A stretch of 64,000 nt of DNA from an uncultured Chitinophagaceae bacterium (GTDB lineage Bacteria; Bacteroidota; Bacteroidia; Chitinophagales; Chitinophagaceae). The position numbers and the translations under genes were made by a program. Below, piece after piece: positions 9,201 through 17,913 of the stretch (position 1 is the first letter of the stretch; every line of letters starts with the position of its first letter). The notes beneath the pieces are model-generated. The model worked only from the letters and a program-made list of their open reading frames with translations, did no database searches and had not been told where the DNA came from. Where the stretch lies: positions 1 to 64,000 of the forward strand of contig CALESY010000036.1 of the NCBI GenBank assembly GCA_937919945.1, written 5' to 3'.

Positions 9201-9391
9201 AGTATTTCCTGTGGCTGCACCTGTGCATCGCTGCGTAGCAAATTGGCAATCCGTACAGATAGCACTTCCGTTTTGCCCGTGCCGGGCCCGGCTATTACCA
9301 TTACAGGGCCATAAATTGTATCTACTGCCTGGCGTTGCTGTTCATTCAGGTTATTATATCTTTTCAGGAATATTTCTTCGTTGACTATCAT
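6242..9391 (-). CDS. UvrD/PcrA-type helicase fused to a PD-(D/E)XK nuclease with Fe-S cysteines
   Basis: A 1049-residue superfamily 1A DNA helicase. Motif I is GPGTGKT (Lys40), motif II is VDEFQDT, the QSIYEFQGA and NYRSS motifs follow, and motifs V-VI are in the segment AHGAKGNEFEYVFL to RRLFYVALTRAKKHL. The last 280 residues form a RecB/AddB-like nuclease (FGSAVHYALERM, KIDLIAI, VIDYKTG). A Cys in LRCPLTFYYENI with Cys1021, Cys1026 and Cys1029 (CGKEDCNWC) is arranged like the 4Fe-4S clamp of AddB. Likely role: processing of DNA ends or recombination repair. It starts at an ATG and is convergent with the small ORF at 6000-6239. Confidence 0.92.
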   Translation of the reverse strand: MIVNEEIFLKRYNNLNEQQRQAVDTIYGPVMVIAGPGTGKTEVLSVRIANLLRSDAQVQPQEILCLTYTDEATNAMRRRLVQIIGTAAHRVNICTFHAFCNNVIQNNSEYFSLRTLQPITDLERTELLYEIVNELPTGHILRRLSGNIYFDASRLNKLFDMMKRENISASQIADAADAQITTMPSDEKYVYKRNGKGYQKGDLKQAEIDEETRKLNQTKAAALLFDVYIEKMRAKGRYDFNDMIIWVLDAFKKNEALLLSYQERHQFILVDEFQDTNGAQSDLLYMLTDFWEDPNIFVVGDDDQSIYEFQGARIRNILDFYQRYQSTIKLIVLPQNYRSSQLILDKAMATIDNNEQRLIKQLTDFKLDKNIVAAAERFLNGKDSVPPVVKIYNNPLQEEADVVMQIERLQQEGIALNNVAVLYAQHKQADNIISLMERKGIPYTVKKPVNVLELPLVQQIIHILYYLEEERKEPFSSEARLFEIMHAPYYEIAPVDIATLSLHISNNKSKDKSLGVWRLVLNNTLLLETMNLASTKNITRLGRCLDNWLQQQASLPLPLLLEKIIYESGMMAHLLKQADHVWYVQVVNTFFEFVKESYDRDAKLKIPELLRMIERMLDENISVPIQKVVQNENGVRFYTAHGAKGNEFEYVFLIGCTKNFWEDKVASTNQYKLPEGITNTQDDADKTYKTEVARRLFYVALTRAKKHLHVSYAVNDNNGKALENSVFIDEISLPEERINESVTTEAVMQHIQWALQPVPDVRIKLANGQWIDHILQQFTMSYTSLSKYLRCPLTFYYENILRVPFLKSDALAFGSAVHYALERMYKLMRENNGTFPSVEEVIGAFKSEMYRERESFTDIQYERRMEQGTTLLDEYYKKYLHSLPTKVEIEYKVSRYSLDGVPVTGKIDLIAIEEDGCKVIDYKTGDPDRSSSTYTAAPNEKEPNGGDYWRQMLFYKLILENYPDKQWIIKEGMFDYVEKGRKSNEYKRITIPFIGQQEEIVRQQMKQVYTSIMNHEFDKGCGKEDCNWCNFAKRYQLIRPQEEIEIDDV

Positions 9392-9427
9392 AGGTATTTC
9401 TACTGCGCTATGAAGTTAACAAACCTA

Positions 9428-9461
9428 TTGCTATCGAGAAAAGAAGACTTCATTACATTTG
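9428..9461 (+). promoter_or_regulatory. Promoter of the thioredoxin-like gene
   Basis: TTG (9428-9430) and TACATTTG (9454-9461) are separated by 23 nt, fitting the Bacteroidota -33/-7 arrangement at the long end of usual spacing. The start codon is 21 nt downstream. Confidence 0.55.
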
Positions 9462-9482
9462 TAACTAAATCAGAATGAGTAT

Positions 9483-9989
9483 ATGAAACTAAAGTTTGTA
9501 CTACTATTATTATTAAGCATGGTAAGCATCAACCTGCATGCGCAAAGTGCAGGTGATTCGCTGCCCTACTTGCAGCACCCCGAACTGCCTGCTTTCAGAA
9601 TACAAATGCTGGATAGCAGCACAATGTTTAATACGTTTAATATAAAAGCAGGTAAGAAAACCGTGCTGATGCTTTTCAGCCCCGATTGTGAACATTGCCA
9701 ACATATGGCAGACTCCATGCGCAACCACATGGAAGAAATGCAGGACGTACAGATTTACATGTTCTCGTTTATGGATCTATATCAGATAAAGCATTTTGCA
9801 GCCAAGTACAAACTCAACAGATATAAAAACATCACTTTCGGAAAGGATATAGACTTTTTCTTCGCCGGTTTTTATAAACTCACTTCTGTGCCCGGTATTG
9901 CCATCTACGATAAGAAAAAGAGATTCGTAAAGTTATTCAATGGTGGTGCTAAGATTGAAGATTTATTAGCAGCCTTAAAGACTAAATAA
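9483..9989 (+). CDS. Exported thioredoxin-fold protein (TlpA/redoxin-like)
   Basis: 168 residues. A signal peptide (residues 1-21, ending LHAQ) sends it to the periplasm or outer envelope. A thioredoxin fold follows, with the redox motif C69-E-H-C72 in FSPDCEHCQHMA and the cis-Pro segment TSVPGIAIYD near 140. The CEHC dipeptide differs from the CGPC of cytoplasmic thioredoxin and is usual for Bacteroidota TlpA-like proteins. Likely a periplasmic disulfide reductase; the partner is unknown. It stands alone between a promoter and a bidirectional terminator. Confidence 0.85.
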   Translation: MKLKFVLLLLLSMVSINLHAQSAGDSLPYLQHPELPAFRIQMLDSSTMFNTFNIKAGKKTVLMLFSPDCEHCQHMADSMRNHMEEMQDVQIYMFSFMDLYQIKHFAAKYKLNRYKNITFGKDIDFFFAGFYKLTSVPGIAIYDKKKRFVKLFNGGAKIEDLLAALKTK

Positions 9990-9990
9990 T

Positions 9991-10017
9991 AAAGCCCCTG
10001 AAAAGGGGCTTTATTAT
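9991..10017 (+). terminator. Bidirectional Rho-independent terminator
   Basis: Stem AAAGCCCCT / AGGGGCTTT around a GAAA tetraloop, followed by ATTATT on the plus strand and by A/T-rich sequence on the minus strand. It serves the thioredoxin gene and the convergent DUF349 gene. Confidence 0.85.
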
Positions 10018-10018
10018 T

Positions 10019-11629
10019 CTATGCTTCTTCTGCATCAGTTTCTATATTGTCTGCCAATGCTTCGGGGTTTTGTGCTACCTGTTTTCGGGCATCTTCCAGC
10101 TTGGTTAGTTTGTGCTGTATTTTGTTTTCAGTTTGTGCTATCAGCTTTTCAAGGTGCAGACGTAGTTCTTCAGCTTTGCGGCCGGGAGTGATGTTCTGTA
10201 TGCTGTTCTTAAAATCTTCCAGTCGTTCTTTTTCGTCTTTTATTTCTTCTTCCAGTTGTTTTACAAAGCTATGTGCACGCTCTACACGCTGTGCTTTGTT
10301 TTTTTCTGCCATCTGCTTGCGGTGTTCTCGGTTGGCATCCTTACGCTCAAAGAATTTTTTACGTGCTTTGCTAAATTGCTCCCATATAGCCTCATTATGC
10401 TCACGTGGTACAGGCCCTATCTTCTTCCATTCTTCCATCAGTTCTATCATCTCATCGGTAGCCTCTCGCCAGTGGGTAGAGTTTTGTAATTGTTCAGCAC
10501 GTTTTACCAACGCCAGTTTTTGTGCATAGTTATCTTGCTGGCTTACTTTCAGATGTTCTGTATGGTGCTTACGGGCGTTAAAGAATTGTTCTTTCGCGCT
10601 GATAAACCTGTTCCATATTTCATCTGCTTTATCGTGCGGTACGCGGCCTATTTTTTTCCATTCATCCATTAATGCGGTGAATGCCTGAGCTGTAGCAGTC
10701 CATTCAGTACTGTCTTTTAGTGCTTCAGCTTTTTCAGCTAAGGCTGTCTTTGCCAGCAGGTTAGCTTCCTGCTCCTGCTGTATGATGTCGAAATGTGCTT
10801 TCTTCTTATCGAAAAATGTGTTCTTGGCAGTGATGAAGCGGTGCCATAGTTCTTCATTTTTGTCGTGAATAGTACGGCCGGTTTTTTTCCATTCTTCCAT
10901 TAGGTTATGGAAAGCTTCAGTCGTTTCTTTCCATTCATCTGATGCGGCCAGCTTTTCAGCTTTCTCAACCATTTCCATTTTCAGGTCGAGGTTTTGTAGC
11001 AGCTCTTTATTTACATCTTCCTGATTCTGGCGTTTGCGGTCGTAAAATTTATTTTTGGCTGCTTCTATCCTGTTCCACAATTCATCATTGCGGTTTTTAT
11101 CTACATAGCCTATCTGCTTCCACTTATCTGCAAGGTCTTTGAAAGCCTGTGTTGTTTCTTTCCAGTTGTTACTGTCTGCAAATGTTTCGGCTTCTTTGGC
11201 AAGTATCTCTTTCAGGCGGAAGTTTTCATCAGTCAGGGCTTTAATGTTGTCTTCAAAGCCTGCTAAAGCAGGCACGAATGATTGTATGCTGCCAATAGCT
11301 GCTGTATGTTGCAGATAATCTTTCATCCGCTCTACCTTGCCTATCAATTTCAACTTATCTGTCGATGTTTCCCACTCAGTTTGCAGTTCTTTAAACTTGC
11401 TTTCTACCTCGCTGAATTTATCTTTCAATGCTTTCAGCGTTATATCAGCAGTATCTGTACTCAAGGTGCTGATAACTCTTTCTTTCAATGAACCGATGGC
11501 TTTTTGTATCAATTGCCCATTGGCATCAAGCAAGTAGTTGTCTTTGCCAGTAAAGCTGATATTTTCCCACCAAGATGTTATTGTCGGTTGCGTGGTGGTT
11601 GCTTCTTGTTGCGGCGTCATCTCTTCCAT
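10019..11629 (-). CDS. DUF349-repeat protein
   Basis: 536 residues, highly helical and charged. Four tandem DUF349 repeats of about 72-75 residues occupy roughly 145-440; each contains a copy of the pattern W-x-x-x-T-x-x-F-x-x-L-x-x-x-W-K-x-x-G followed by ELW-x-R-F and a basic F-F-x-x-K. A coiled coil (440-520) ends the protein, followed by an acidic tail. There is no signal peptide, so it is cytoplasmic. DUF349 proteins are widespread in Bacteroidota and have no agreed function that I can cite. The gene appears monocistronic. Confidence 0.88.
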   Translation of the reverse strand: MEEMTPQQEATTTQPTITSWWENISFTGKDNYLLDANGQLIQKAIGSLKERVISTLSTDTADITLKALKDKFSEVESKFKELQTEWETSTDKLKLIGKVERMKDYLQHTAAIGSIQSFVPALAGFEDNIKALTDENFRLKEILAKEAETFADSNNWKETTQAFKDLADKWKQIGYVDKNRNDELWNRIEAAKNKFYDRKRQNQEDVNKELLQNLDLKMEMVEKAEKLAASDEWKETTEAFHNLMEEWKKTGRTIHDKNEELWHRFITAKNTFFDKKKAHFDIIQQEQEANLLAKTALAEKAEALKDSTEWTATAQAFTALMDEWKKIGRVPHDKADEIWNRFISAKEQFFNARKHHTEHLKVSQQDNYAQKLALVKRAEQLQNSTHWREATDEMIELMEEWKKIGPVPREHNEAIWEQFSKARKKFFERKDANREHRKQMAEKNKAQRVERAHSFVKQLEEEIKDEKERLEDFKNSIQNITPGRKAEELRLHLEKLIAQTENKIQHKLTKLEDARKQVAQNPEALADNIETDAEEA

Positions 11630-11673
11630 AATACAAGTAGTAGCAGTGTGAAGACTAAAATTTTATATGCGAA

Positions 11674-12426
11674 TTAATTAGAACCAAATACTTTTTTCAG
11701 CAGGTCTGTAACACGTGCGGCAGGGTCAAGGCGGATTTTATTTTCCTCATCTGCTATGGTTACAAATAAACCGTTCAGCGCTCGTTCCGTAACATATCCT
11801 GCCAAGTCTGGGTTCATCTTATTACGAACCGTTGGCAGGCGATTATAGATATTTACAATATCTGACCAATAACGGGTTGCTCCAACACTATTCAATGAGT
11901 TTTGTATCACAGGTCGAAACTCCGATGTTAAAGCGGCGGTTGTCCTGTTTTTCAGAAAGTTGGTAGCCGCACCTTGCCCGCCACGTAGTATACTAATACC
12001 ATCTTGGATAGACATGCTAGTAATGGCATTTACAAATATGGGTACTGCTTTGCCTGATGCATCTTCAGCAGCGCGGTTCATAGACAGAATGGCTTTATCT
12101 ACCTGTGCTCCCATACCCAGCGAGCGCAGTGTGCTTTCTATCTGCCTTGCTTCGGGGGGCATTAATATTTTTATAAGTTGGTTGCCGAAAAAACCATTGG
12201 TAATATTCAGCCTGCCCGCTGCATTTTTAGTGCCTATCTCTAAGGCCTGCCTGAGTGCAGACACTACCTCGCTGTTGCTGAGGTTGCTGCCTTGAGAGCC
12301 TGAGTTATTGCCACCACTGATTGTTTTATTGGCCTTGTTTACAAGGTCTTTGAACGTTTGCGCCTGTACTGTATTTGTGCAAAAGCTTGCAAGGGTTGCC
12401 AAGCCAATAAAAAATGATTTATTCAT
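11674..12426 (-). CDS. Exported DUF4197 protein
   Basis: 250 residues with a signal peptide (residues 1-22, ending VQAQ). The mature part matches the DUF4197 family pattern: SALRQALEIGTKNA near 57-70, ITNGFFGNQLIKILMP, a segment with FNRAAEDA-like spacing (SMNRAAEDASGKAVPIF) and TERALNGLFVTIADEE near the C-terminus. Family members are periplasmic helical proteins of unknown role. It is followed downstream on the same strand by the DUF349 gene after 44 nt, which may be a shared transcript. Confidence 0.88.
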   Translation of the reverse strand: MNKSFFIGLATLASFCTNTVQAQTFKDLVNKANKTISGGNNSGSQGSNLSNSEVVSALRQALEIGTKNAAGRLNITNGFFGNQLIKILMPPEARQIESTLRSLGMGAQVDKAILSMNRAAEDASGKAVPIFVNAITSMSIQDGISILRGGQGAATNFLKNRTTAALTSEFRPVIQNSLNSVGATRYWSDIVNIYNRLPTVRNKMNPDLAGYVTERALNGLFVTIADEENKIRLDPAARVTDLLKKVFGSN

Positions 12427-12474
12427 ACGTTCGTTATTTTATTCAATAAGGTATATCAAATATAACACCAATTA

Positions 12475-15006
12475 TTAACTACCCGATGGCGCGGGTGCAC
12501 TATTACCACCTTCACCGCCACCACTGCCTTCGTCCGTTTTCAGATTTTCACGTTCCTTAGTTTGCTGGTTTTTGTTGTCTTTATTGCCACGGCGGCTGTT
12601 CCCACCCATGCCACGCGGTTCTTTGCTGCTGCCATCCGCTCTGCCGAAACGATATGTGAAACTTATGTTACCAATGCGTGTTTCCCTGTCGCGGTAGGTT
12701 GTTTGCGTGTATGAGGGGTAGTCGAATATAGTTGTGTATTTACGTGTATTGAAAATGTCTGATACATTTACAACTAATGTTGCTTTGTTCTTCATTAGAT
12801 TTTTACGCACAGCAATATCCAGCCAATATACTTCCTGTAGTGTGCCTTGAGCGGCTACTTTAGGAGCTTCGTAGTTGCCATTAATCTGTAAAGAAAAACC
12901 TTCGGGTAATTTGATATTTGTATTCAGCTTGCTGAACCAACTAAAACCGCTGTTATTAAGCACAGGGTCTATATTCGCGCCACGCACTTCGTTCTGGAAG
13001 AAGTTGAAACTTAGTGTGGCGTCCCATACAGGTATCAGTTGTGCTTTGCCAATCAACTCCAGGCCATAGGTAATACCTGTGTTCAGATTTTGTGGTTGTG
13101 TAAACGTTGTGCCGTCTGTATAAAATTTACGGTAGCGTTCTATCATGCTTTCGGTGTATTGATAATAGATACTCGCTGTCAGGGTATGTCCTTTTTTGAA
13201 TGATTTACCGTAGTTCAACTCCACGTTGTTAAGAAACTCCGGTTTCAGGTTGGGGTTGCCCATATTGGTGTCTTGCGGGTTCGATAAATCTATATACGGC
13301 ATCAACTGCATGAAGCCCGGGCGGTTGGTGCGGCGGCTGTAGCTGAGGAAGATATTTTGGTCTTGCTTTAGTTTGTACGATACATAAGCAGTAGGGAAGA
13401 GGTTCAGAAATTCTGTAGCGTATGATTTGCCAGTCAGCATTTGCGTAGTGCCGTTGTAGCTGAAATATTCGAGGCGCAAACCAGCCTGATAACCCCAGTT
13501 GCCGCGTTGCCCGCCGTAGTTGGTATAGGCAGCATGTGTTTGCTGTGTATAGTTAAAGACGTTGAGCAATGTATAGTCTAACTGTTGTCCGTTGCCAGAG
13601 TCTATAGTCGGATTGTTTTTACTGTCAAACCATATAAGTTGTGTCCTTAGCCCGGCATCCAGTTTGTCTGTTTTATTCGTAGGCATGGTATAGTCTATCT
13701 GAGCATTGAGGCTGGCATTTGTACCGCTGCCGGGGGCTTTTTGATATATGGTGCGGCGGCGTTGGCTGCCATCGCCATTCAGTATATCGGTTTCGTATTC
13801 CTGATTGCGTTCTACCCATGTTTTGGCATAGGTAGCATTTGCGGTCAATTCTTGCTTTTCTTTTTTGAATTTGCGCTTATAGTCCAGCGATGTGGATGAC
13901 GATAGTGGGCCACCTACATTATAAGAGCTACGGCGTTGGGTAGAGTCTACCAACTCTCCGCTGAATACTCGATAATCAGAAGTACCATTGCCTCCCCATT
14001 GCATACGGTTCAGGTTTTGGGTAAGAGTAATCGTGTTGTATTTATTAATGGTATACTCTGCACCAATCGTATTGAAAAAGCCATTGAATTGGCGAAGGTT
14101 ATCATCATAGCTTCTGAAAAAGTCGTCTGTGCCAACGTTGGTGCGTTCGTTGGTAGTGCGGTTGTAGTTACGATTCAGTCTTGCACTGCTATTGAGGAAG
14201 ATATTCCACTTCTCATTTTTCAGGTTCAGGTTCAGGCTGCCATTATATTTATCGCGTGTACCTGCGCCTACTGTTACAGAGCCATTCAGCCCGAATTTTT
14301 TATCGCGTTTAGTTATGATATTAATAATGCCTGCCATTCCCTGCGCATCATATTTAGAAGATGGGTTGGTTATTATTTCCACACTCTGTATGCTGGCAGA
14401 TGGCAGGCTTTGCAATGCGCTAGTAACATCACCACCAAACAAAGTAGCAGGTTTGCCATCTATCAGTATGATGCTTGACTTGCCCCGTAGCGATACGGAG
14501 CCATCCACGTCAACCGACACTGAAGGTATGTTTTGTAACACATCCGTTGCACTACCGCCAGTAGCTGTTATATTCTTATCTACATTGAAAGTTTTTTTGT
14601 CAATGTTCATTTCAAAAGCAACTTTTTCTCCTGTTACTGTTACGTCTTTCAACGCATTAGTAGCAGTTCCTGCTTTTATGGTGCCGATGTTTTTTTCAGA
14701 GGCTTCGTTAGTGATGCTGATATTGCCTATATACTTTGTTTGTGTGCCAAGCCCCGATACGCGTAGTATGAAGTTGCCAATGCCGGTGGGTGAAATGCTG
14801 AAGCTGCCATCTTCTTTAGTAAGGTCTCCGTTGATGACGGTTGAGTCTTGTTTTAATAGCGTTACAGTAACGTATTCCATGCCTTTGTTTTGGGCATCGG
14901 TTACTTTACCAGTTACTTTCCCTATTTGTATTGTTTGTGTCTGCGCCCATATATTACCTGTGCTGAAGAACAAAACCGCGGCTAATGCCCAAAAATAAAA
15001 ACGCAT
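12475..15006 (-). CDS. TonB-dependent-receptor-like outer membrane beta-barrel protein
   Basis: 843 residues from the ATG at 15006, which opens a signal peptide ending NIWAQ; an upstream in-frame ATG at 15054 would place 16 residues before the signal peptide and is less likely. An N-terminal carboxypeptidase-regulatory-like Ig domain (residues 30-110) is followed by a plug domain (about 125-220, DVLQNIPSVSVDVDGSVSLRG) and a C-terminal beta-barrel of the Bacteroidota OMP family (about 400-790). The tail after residue 795 is low complexity, rich in Gly, Asn, Arg and Ser. No SusD partner is adjacent, so the substrate is unknown. Confidence 0.88.
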   Translation of the reverse strand: MRFYFWALAAVLFFSTGNIWAQTQTIQIGKVTGKVTDAQNKGMEYVTVTLLKQDSTVINGDLTKEDGSFSISPTGIGNFILRVSGLGTQTKYIGNISITNEASEKNIGTIKAGTATNALKDVTVTGEKVAFEMNIDKKTFNVDKNITATGGSATDVLQNIPSVSVDVDGSVSLRGKSSIILIDGKPATLFGGDVTSALQSLPSASIQSVEIITNPSSKYDAQGMAGIINIITKRDKKFGLNGSVTVGAGTRDKYNGSLNLNLKNEKWNIFLNSSARLNRNYNRTTNERTNVGTDDFFRSYDDNLRQFNGFFNTIGAEYTINKYNTITLTQNLNRMQWGGNGTSDYRVFSGELVDSTQRRSSYNVGGPLSSSTSLDYKRKFKKEKQELTANATYAKTWVERNQEYETDILNGDGSQRRRTIYQKAPGSGTNASLNAQIDYTMPTNKTDKLDAGLRTQLIWFDSKNNPTIDSGNGQQLDYTLLNVFNYTQQTHAAYTNYGGQRGNWGYQAGLRLEYFSYNGTTQMLTGKSYATEFLNLFPTAYVSYKLKQDQNIFLSYSRRTNRPGFMQLMPYIDLSNPQDTNMGNPNLKPEFLNNVELNYGKSFKKGHTLTASIYYQYTESMIERYRKFYTDGTTFTQPQNLNTGITYGLELIGKAQLIPVWDATLSFNFFQNEVRGANIDPVLNNSGFSWFSKLNTNIKLPEGFSLQINGNYEAPKVAAQGTLQEVYWLDIAVRKNLMKNKATLVVNVSDIFNTRKYTTIFDYPSYTQTTYRDRETRIGNISFTYRFGRADGSSKEPRGMGGNSRRGNKDNKNQQTKERENLKTDEGSGGGEGGNSAPAPSGS

Positions 15007-15079
15007 TGTAAAAAATTGCAAACAGCAAAATTGCTTGAAATTATTGATATGCAACGCGTTTTAACAAAATAAAGTATTG

Positions 15080-15742
15080 TTAAGACCTTTTTCTCAGCAA
15101 TGAGATATGACTAATCATTACAACAGGTACAATAAAAGCTGGCAACCATACAAAAGGAAAAGTAAGTACAGCCATGTTAGGCTGGTTGAACGCGAACTGC
15201 TGAAATGGCGATGGTGCCGAAAGTACCGCTATGAAAACAATGTTAACGAGCAGTCCTAAACATATTATATTCCATGCCTGCAAAGCAAGATTGGACAGCA
15301 GGCCTTTTCGGTATAGCAACCAGATGATAGGTGCTGTAATGCCAGATAGGATATCGAAATTATACCCATCAAATGTCATAATCTCTGGTATCTGCCCAGC
15401 CTGATACAGCCATAGCAAAACAAATTCTACAGGTATGCGTACTGTGCTTATTAGTATCAGCTTGTCGGTACGCATATTATCGAGGAAGCCTTTGCCTTTT
15501 TTTGTAGATACCAGCAGTATTGCTGTTAGTAACACAGGTGCTAGTGCGAAGAATAATCTTGGCGGAATAGTATCTGTAACTGTGTAAAAACCTGATAATG
15601 CTATTGCAGCTTGCATTATTAGCCATATAACTGAAAGCACAGGGACCATTTTAGACTTGTTGCAGGCTACATAAAATAGCAACAATGTAAATAGTGTGGT
15701 AGCAATAAATATTACAGGTATATAAATTGGCAGGTTTCCCAT
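15080..15742 (-). CDS. Polytopic membrane protein of unknown function
   Basis: 220 residues with six or seven hydrophobic segments (about 5-25, 35-55, 63-80, 100-116, 130-150, 152-175, 190-212) and a short basic C-terminal tail (SLLRKRS). I do not recognise a named family or catalytic motif. It lies 74 nt downstream of a Crp/Fnr-type regulator on the same strand, a frequent arrangement for a regulator and its target in this phylum, so the regulator may control it. Confidence 0.7.
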   Translation of the reverse strand: MGNLPIYIPVIFIATTLFTLLLFYVACNKSKMVPVLSVIWLIMQAAIALSGFYTVTDTIPPRLFFALAPVLLTAILLVSTKKGKGFLDNMRTDKLILISTVRIPVEFVLLWLYQAGQIPEIMTFDGYNFDILSGITAPIIWLLYRKGLLSNLALQAWNIICLGLLVNIVFIAVLSAPSPFQQFAFNQPNMAVLTFPFVWLPAFIVPVVMISHISLLRKRS

Positions 15743-15816
15743 ACAGTAATCTTTATTGCAAAGGAAAAAAGTTAGTAATTACTAAATCTTGTCAAATGGC
15801 AAGATTTACATTCCAT

Positions 15817-16392
15817 TTATTTCTGTGCCAATTCTTTGCGGATGCGGCTTAGCGATGTGTCTGTTATGCCAAGATAAGATGCTACCATTTTCAGCGGGGC
15901 ATTGCGAAATATTTCTGGGTTGTTGTCCAGCAACTCCAAATAACGTTCTTCGGCAGAGAGGGTTACAGATTCAAGCATTCGCTTTTTAAGCATTGTATAA
16001 CCCTTTACCAGCAATGCTCTGCCAAATTCTCTGAATTCGGGCAGTTCGTGGAATAATTTGTTCAAAACATCAAAACGAATAACAAGCCCTGTGCAGGGTG
16101 TAATACATTGTATGTTTTCTACAGATGGTATCCGGCTGAAAAATGAAGACACTTCGAAAACTACATTGTTTGCTGTGTAGAATGATGTGGTAACTTCATT
16201 ATGTTCGGTATCTGTAACAAAGCCCCGCAACATGCCTTCCAGTAAAAACATGTACTCGTTACTTATCGCACCTTTTTTGAGAAAATAATCTCCTTTTTTG
16301 TATGTGCGCTCTTCAAAACAACTAACTATCTCTGCCGCCTTGTTTGCAGGTATGGGATATGTTTTTTGTATAAAAGCTAAAAACTTTTCCAT
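15817..16392 (-). CDS. Crp/Fnr-family transcriptional regulator
   Basis: 191 residues from the ATG at 16392. An N-terminal cyclic-nucleotide-binding beta-roll (about 20-125) contains YKKGDYFLKKGAISNEYMFLLEGMLRG. A C-terminal helix-turn-helix follows (residues 145-188, AEERYLELL then MVASYLGITDTSLSRIRKEL). The Arg/Glu pair that binds cAMP in E. coli CRP is not apparent, so the ligand is unknown, and no Fnr-type cysteine cluster is present. A GTG at 16407 overlapping the GH3 stop is an alternative start. It is probably co-transcribed with the upstream GH3 gene. Confidence 0.85.
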   Translation of the reverse strand: MEKFLAFIQKTYPIPANKAAEIVSCFEERTYKKGDYFLKKGAISNEYMFLLEGMLRGFVTDTEHNEVTTSFYTANNVVFEVSSFFSRIPSVENIQCITPCTGLVIRFDVLNKLFHELPEFREFGRALLVKGYTMLKKRMLESVTLSAEERYLELLDNNPEIFRNAPLKMVASYLGITDTSLSRIRKELAQK

Positions 16393-16394
16393 AA

Positions 16395-17888
16395 TTAAAG
16401 CATCCACGGTTGCAGTGCATCGGCAATTGTCCTGTCATTGCTCAGGCGGGGTACTTTGTTTTGCCCCCCTAACTTGCCTATAGACTTCATGTATTCTATA
16501 AATGCATTACTCTGCAAAGGGCGAATCTTCAAAGGTTGTAAGATATTGCCGCGCACAAGATCGTCGTAGTAAATATTTTTTTTGCGCAGGTTGTTATCCA
16601 CTGCCTGACTAAATGTGTTAAGGTCATTGGGAGTGTGTTCAAAAGACACAAACCACTCGTGATAGGGGAGTTCTCCGCTTGTTTGTATCATGGGTGCGAC
16701 AGTAAACTCTATGATGCGTGCGTTGTGTTCATTGGCAGCATGTAGTATAGCATGCTCTACTTCTTCACCTATAACATGTTCGCCAAAAGCAGAGATATAA
16801 TGCTTTATGCGGCCTGTTACAATTAGTCTATACGGGTCGGTACTTACAAAACGTACCGTATCGCCTATGTTATATCCCCATAGCCCTGCATTGCTATTAA
16901 TGATTAATGCATAATTCTCGCCCACTTTTACATCTGCTAACGACAAGCGTGTAGGATTTTCATTAAATATTTCTGCAGCAGGTATAAACTCGAAAAAGAT
17001 ACCTGAATTGGTATTGAGCAACAGACCTTCTTTATCTAATGTGTCCTGAAAGGCAAAAAAACCTTCAGATGCGGGAAAAGTTTCGATAGTATCTATGGCA
17101 CCGCCCAGACTCTCAAATAGTTTTGCCTTATATGGCTCGAAATTGACCCCGCCATGTACTAATACTTGCAAGTTGGGGAAGAGCTCCTTTATCTTTTTAC
17201 CGCTTTTGTTCGTCAGCCAGTCAAAGTACATCTGCATCCAGGGAGGTATGCCGCTTATCAGGCTCATGTTTTTATCAAATGTCTCCTCAACAATCTTTCC
17301 CAATTTTTCTTCCCAGTCTTCTATGCAGTTTGTTTCGTAAGAAGGCAATTGGTTGCCACGTAAATAGCCCGGTACAAAATGATTAACAATGCCACTAAGT
17401 CTGCCGGTGGGTATCCCACCAACACGCTCCAATACAGGTGAACCGGACAGAAATATCATTTTACCATCTGCAAATGCTGTATTGCCGCTTTCTGCCATAT
17501 AGCAAAGCAGGGCATTGCGGGCGGTATCTATGTGGTTATGTATAGAATCTTTGCTGATGGGTATATACTTGGCTCCACTGGTAGTGCCCGATGTTTTCGC
17601 AAAGTACATGGGCTTACCTTTCCACAATACGTTTTGCTGACCTGTTTTTATTTGCTCTATATAAGGTTTGAAAGCCTCATAATCGCGGATAGGGACTGCT
17701 GCTTTGAATTCATCATAGATTTTTACTTCTTTAAGCTTATGGTCTTTACCGAAAACTGTGCGACTGCCCACTTTTAGTAGCTGCTGCAGAATAGCCTGCT
17801 GGTCGGCGACAGCGGTAGCCATACCTTTTCTCAAGCGGCTATGAATAATGGACGCGTAAGGCCTGGCAAGAAAAGATTTAAGCTTCAT
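16395..17888 (-). CDS. GH3 auxin-responsive promoter family protein (acyl-adenylate/thioester-forming enzyme)
   Basis: 497 residues. GH3 proteins are adenylating enzymes of the ANL superfamily; plant members conjugate amino acids to hormones, while the substrates of bacterial members are unknown. The ATP phosphate-binding motif is FAKTSGTTSGAKYIP near 93-107; the adenylation core follows with VHGGVNFEPYK, then SEGFFAFQD and YNIGDTVRFVS. The C-terminal segment contains GEHVIGEEVEHAI. It is the first gene of a likely operon with the Crp/Fnr gene, whose start touches its stop codon. A -7 element TACTTTTG lies at 17906-17913 on the minus strand. Confidence 0.9.
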   Translation of the reverse strand: MKLKSFLARPYASIIHSRLRKGMATAVADQQAILQQLLKVGSRTVFGKDHKLKEVKIYDEFKAAVPIRDYEAFKPYIEQIKTGQQNVLWKGKPMYFAKTSGTTSGAKYIPISKDSIHNHIDTARNALLCYMAESGNTAFADGKMIFLSGSPVLERVGGIPTGRLSGIVNHFVPGYLRGNQLPSYETNCIEDWEEKLGKIVEETFDKNMSLISGIPPWMQMYFDWLTNKSGKKIKELFPNLQVLVHGGVNFEPYKAKLFESLGGAIDTIETFPASEGFFAFQDTLDKEGLLLNTNSGIFFEFIPAAEIFNENPTRLSLADVKVGENYALIINSNAGLWGYNIGDTVRFVSTDPYRLIVTGRIKHYISAFGEHVIGEEVEHAILHAANEHNARIIEFTVAPMIQTSGELPYHEWFVSFEHTPNDLNTFSQAVDNNLRKKNIYYDDLVRGNILQPLKIRPLQSNAFIEYMKSIGKLGGQNKVPRLSNDRTIADALQPWML

Positions 17889-17905
17889 CGTACGGACTTG
17901 GAAGG

Positions 17906-17913
17906 CAAAAGTA
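17906..17913 (-). promoter_or_regulatory. -7 promoter element of the GH3 gene
   Basis: TACTTTTG read on the minus strand, 17 nt before the start codon, matches TAnnTTTG. No TTG is found at the expected -33 distance. Confidence 0.5.
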
